This document shows, piece after piece, positions 15,415 to 17,507 of a stretch of DNA of 17,507 nucleotides; the stretch's first letter is position 1, and each line of letters begins with the position of its first letter. The position numbers were made by a program, and so were the translations under genes. Source of the DNA: JAJPXC01 sp964510535 (GTDB lineage Bacteria; Bacteroidota; Bacteroidia; Bacteroidales; Muribaculaceae); assembly GCA_964510535.1 (NCBI GenBank), contig CAZECG010000030.1, positions 1-17,507 of the forward strand, in the 5' to 3' direction. The notes under the pieces are model-generated. The model had not been told where the DNA came from and did no database searches. It saw only the letters and a list, made by a program, of their open reading frames with translations.

Positions 15415-16029
15415 TCAGTCGTCGAAGCGCACCGCACCGCTTCGTGTCACCATGGGAGCCGAACTGTCGGAGCAATCGACTACGGTCGAGGGGATGAGCG
15501 CGCCCTCACCGCCATCAATCATGCAATCGACAGTCCCGGAGTAGTTGAGGGCTATCGACTCGGGGTCGCGCCCTTCGTCGGGGGCATCGGGGTCCCACTT
15601 TATAGATGTCGAAAGCACGGGGTTTCCGAGAGCCTCGGCAAGCCGCCGGGCTATGGCGTTGTCGGGGATGCGCACCCCCACCGTCTTACGTCCCTTGAAC
15701 ACTTTGGGGAGCGTCGCAGAGGCGGGTAAAAGGAATGTGCAGGCCCCCGGGAGATAGCGTTTGAGCAATGCGAAGGCGCGGTTATCGATGCGGGCGTACT
15801 CGCTGGCCTGTGATATGTCGGCGCATACGACCGACAGGTTCTCTTTGGCGGGGTTGATACCCTTGAGGCGACAAATGCGCTCGATGGCCGAGTTGTTGAG
15901 CGCGTCGCACCCTATGGCATAGAGCGAGTCGGTGGGATAGATGACTATGCCCCCGCCGCGAAGGGTCTCGACGACCTCGGCGATGTGCCTATCGTTGATA
16001 TTGTCGGGGTATATTTTAAGCAGTTTCAT
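15415..16029 (-). CDS. Sua5/YciO/YrdC-family protein, YciO-like
   Basis: The product has 204 residues, the length of E. coli YciO. The YrdC fold is clear: YPTDSLYAIGCDA (31-43), RLKG with NLSVVC (54-69), YLPGACTFLLP (92-102), TVGVRIPDN (126-134 region begins near 116) and STVVDCSD near 181-188. TsaC/Sua5 enzymes make threonylcarbamoyl-AMP for the t6A modification of ANN-decoding tRNAs and usually carry a Ser-Thr-Ser-Ala-Asn segment. Here it reads STSIKW (140-145), as in YciO proteins (STS-L-M), so the Asn is missing. It is therefore probably a YciO paralogue whose activity may be weak or different. Automatic pipelines may call it L-threonylcarbamoyladenylate synthase. Its ATG overlaps the stop of the upstream gene as ATGA (16026-16029), so translation is likely coupled. 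Confidence 0.88.
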   Translation of the reverse strand: MKLLKIYPDNINDRHIAEVVETLRGGGIVIYPTDSLYAIGCDALNNSAIERICRLKGINPAKENLSVVCADISQASEYARIDNRAFALLKRYLPGACTFLLPASATLPKVFKGRKTVGVRIPDNAIARRLAEALGNPVLSTSIKWDPDAPDEGRDPESIALNYSGTVDCMIDGGEGALIPSTVVDCSDSSAPMVTRSGAVRFDD

Positions 16030-16688
16030 TGATATATGTTGAATTTAAGGTTTGTTGCCGAAGCATATTCCGAAAGCAGGCGCGATATAAGGGTCATGGT
16101 GTCGGCCACCGGCATCTCTTCGCCATAGATGTTGACGGTCATCAGCAGCCGCCGGGTGGAGAGAGAGATTTTTGTCCGCTCCTCGTCACTGGTGGGTGTG
16201 CCTATGCCGCCGACGGCATCGCGATACACCGGGAGATGGGCGATGTTGAGCGGTCCGCGGCCTATGGCGTTGAACTCCTCCCCCTCGCATCCTACGCCGA
16301 GTGTGAGTGTGTCGCCCTGAATCTTGTCGGCATCGAATCCACCGATGGCATACCCGCTTGACAGCGACACAAGGTTGATGAGGTCAACAAGGGTGTCGAT
16401 GCGGTAAAGCTCCATCCCTTTAAGCAGTCGGCGCGACATGGCCTCCATCGAAGGGCGGTAACGGTTGGGTTCTTTGCCGAGAGCTTTGTAAAGCGTTCGT
16501 GTAGCCGCTATGCCGGGACGTCGGTTTATATCAGGCATCTGCATGACGGCCCTCATGCCGTCGGCGAGCTGCGTAAGTTCGTTCCACAGGGCATCGGGTG
16601 TCGGCGAGTTGGCCACATCGGCCTCGACCGTCAGTATTTTCACGGCGGGGGCGGCTTGCCTTATCTCATCACTGATTATGATATTCAT
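16026..16688 (-). CDS. Stand-alone B3/B4 tRNA-synthetase-editing-like domain protein
   Basis: The product has 220 residues and no signal peptide. It resembles the B3/B4 domain of the phenylalanyl-tRNA synthetase beta chain, which clears mischarged Tyr-tRNA-Phe, but as a free protein. Family features seen are RRPGIAATRTLYKALGKEP and YRPSMEAMSRRLLKG, then LVDLINLVSLSSGYAIGGFD, then the small-residue turn GRGPLNIAHLPVYRDAVGG near 150-165 and TSDEERTKIS. Free B3/B4 proteins occur in many bacteria and have poorly known roles, perhaps trans-editing or tRNA binding. The YciO-like gene follows with a 4-bp overlap, so a shared tRNA or amino-acid task is possible. An 80-bp gap separates it from the tyrosine phosphatase gene upstream, with no promoter match seen. 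Confidence 0.85.
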   Translation of the reverse strand: MNIIISDEIRQAAPAVKILTVEADVANSPTPDALWNELTQLADGMRAVMQMPDINRRPGIAATRTLYKALGKEPNRYRPSMEAMSRRLLKGMELYRIDTLVDLINLVSLSSGYAIGGFDADKIQGDTLTLGVGCEGEEFNAIGRGPLNIAHLPVYRDAVGGIGTPTSDEERTKISLSTRRLLMTVNIYGEEMPVADTMTLISRLLSEYASATNLKFNIYQ

Positions 16689-16768
16689 TATTCTGACATA
16701 TTAATAGGTCGGTACGGATTGACGGGATACCCTCTGAAGTCGCGGGGCTATGTCGATTAGTCAAAAAT

Positions 16769-17296
16769 TCAAATCGGGTCACGCAGAGATTCGTAGAGAT
16801 TGCGGCAACCGTCCTCAAGCAGGTCGAGCACCAATTCAAACCCTTCGGCCCCTTCGTAATAGGGATCGGGGATGTGGTCATAGCGACTTGCCAAGCCTAC
16901 CCACTCAGCCATGGCTACAATCTTTCGCTCGCCGTCGGGGTCGGGAGCGAGACGGCGCAGGTTTTGCTCGTTGGAGGCATCCATAGGGATGATAAGGTCG
17001 AAACGGTCAAAATCGCTTTCGGCGACTTGACGGCAACGGTGGTCAAGAGTGTAGCCGCGGCGGGCGGCGTGGACGCGCATACGTTTGTCAGGGAGGTCGC
17101 CAATGTGGTAACGCCCGGTTCCCGCCGAATCGATGACCCACCGCGACGACTCACCTCCGGCATCAACGATGCTGCGAAGCACACCCTCAGCAGCAGGGGA
17201 ACGGCAGATATTACCGAGACACACAAACAGCACTCTTATTTTCTCCTTGTCTTTCAAAGAGTCGATGACCTGTTGCCGACGCTTTTGACCGCTCAT
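16769..17296 (-). CDS. Low-molecular-weight protein tyrosine phosphatase
   Basis: The P-loop CLGNICRSPAAEG has nucleophile Cys26 and Arg32-Ser33 (pattern C-x5-R-S). The family run IDSAGTGRYHIGDLPD is at 55-70, IPMDASNEQNL at 103-113, and the catalytic acid Asp144 in the DPYY loop. With the start at 17296 the protein has 175 residues, slightly longer than the usual 150-160 through a polar N-terminal stretch of about 19. An in-frame ATG at 17365 would add 23 residues unlike the family. A purine-rich AGAGAGG lies 3 bp before the chosen ATG, though Bacteroidetes rely little on such sites. These enzymes remove phosphate from protein Tyr; in Bacteroidetes some act on capsule kinases, but no capsule gene is nearby. 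It leads the last minus-strand group. Confidence 0.9.
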   Translation of the reverse strand: MSGQKRRQQVIDSLKDKEKIRVLFVCLGNICRSPAAEGVLRSIVDAGGESSRWVIDSAGTGRYHIGDLPDKRMRVHAARRGYTLDHRCRQVAESDFDRFDLIIPMDASNEQNLRRLAPDPDGERKIVAMAEWVGLASRYDHIPDPYYEGAEGFELVLDLLEDGCRNLYESLRDPI

Positions 17297-17381
17297 AATC
17301 CTCTCTGTGATTTTAAGATTTTTCCCGGTTCGACTTAACCGATTGTGAAATATACTTTTAGCCAATTATTTGAAAATAGAG

Positions 17382-17400
17382 GCAACGATTAAGCAACGAT
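17382..17400. repeat. Direct repeat GCAACGAT, 11-bp period
   Basis: The octamer GCAACGAT occurs at 17382-17389 and 17393-17400, so the copies sit one helical turn apart. It lies in the leader of the tyrosine phosphatase gene downstream of the predicted start of transcription. A regulator dimer or RNA-level site is possible, but chance is not excluded. Confidence 0.3.
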
Positions 17401-17453
17401 GCGAATTTCCGCGTTTTGCGCCGCTTTACCGCCAAACTCACCCCCTATTGTCG

Positions 17454-17461
17454 CAAAGATA
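17454..17461 (-). promoter_or_regulatory. Probable -7 box of the tyrosine phosphatase operon
   Basis: TATCTTTG (17461-17454, minus strand) is the same octamer as in the HAD operon promoter. No good TTG is found 19-21 bases upstream; ATG (17485-17483) is the nearest. The predicted leader to 17296 is about 150 bases. Confidence 0.45.
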
Positions 17462-17507
17462 CATAATTTTCCCAATATAGGACATGTTTCTGACTACTGC
17501 TCGTTAG

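Noticed and set aside
1..17507. Mobile element, phage, CRISPR or defence system
   Set aside because: I saw no transposase, integrase, terminal inverted repeats, spaced repeat array, Cas or toxin-antitoxin pair. The genes are housekeeping or surface proteins with uniform style.

Overview
The window looks like chromosomal DNA from an anaerobic member of the Bacteroidales, most likely a Muribaculaceae-type gut bacterium. Three things point there. Four proteins end in a Por/T9SS type A sorting domain. The promoter-like sites match the Bacteroidetes pattern TTG-N19-21-TAnnTTTG. One lipoprotein has the acid-rich start that follows the lipidated Cys in surface-exposed Bacteroidetes lipoproteins. The family assignment is inference from gene style; no rRNA is present to confirm it. 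I see no tRNA, rRNA, CRISPR array, insertion sequence or phage gene.

Layout. (1) Bases 1-731: the 3' end of a secreted T9SS cargo gene on the + strand, closed by a strong intrinsic terminator. (2) Bases 812-4268: a compact minus-strand operon, promoter - HAD phosphatase - membrane histidine kinase - tilS, with overlapping gene ends. Its promoter lies so close to the first start codon that the mRNA is probably almost leaderless. (3) Bases 4358-6926: a divergent + strand pair, an exported M13 zinc peptidase and a small lipoprotein, closed by a terminator. (4) Bases 6971-15281: about 8 kb of minus-strand genes for three large exported proteins with T9SS tails: a repeat-built beta protein of unknown function, a subtilisin-family protease, and a 1229-residue leucine-rich-repeat protein. 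Protease and LRR protein are 34 bp apart and should be cotranscribed. The first gene has its own promoter and a structured 5' leader with two adjacent perfect hairpins. (5) Bases 15415-17461: a minus-strand housekeeping set, low-molecular-weight protein tyrosine phosphatase - B3/B4 tRNA-synthetase-like domain protein - YciO/Sua5-like protein. The last two share an ATGA overlap.

How the parts fit. Regions 3 and 4 are about the cell surface: exported peptidases, an LRR adhesin-like protein and a small lipoprotein suggest handling of host or dietary protein. Regions 2 and 5 hold tRNA-related functions (TilS, B3/B4, YciO) mixed with signalling or phosphatase genes (orphan histidine kinase, HAD, LMW-PTP). 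The most unusual features are the threefold module architecture of the LRR protein, the six-unit repeat protein with its twin-hairpin leader, and the near-leaderless HAD operon. I did not find a clearly new defence or mobile system.
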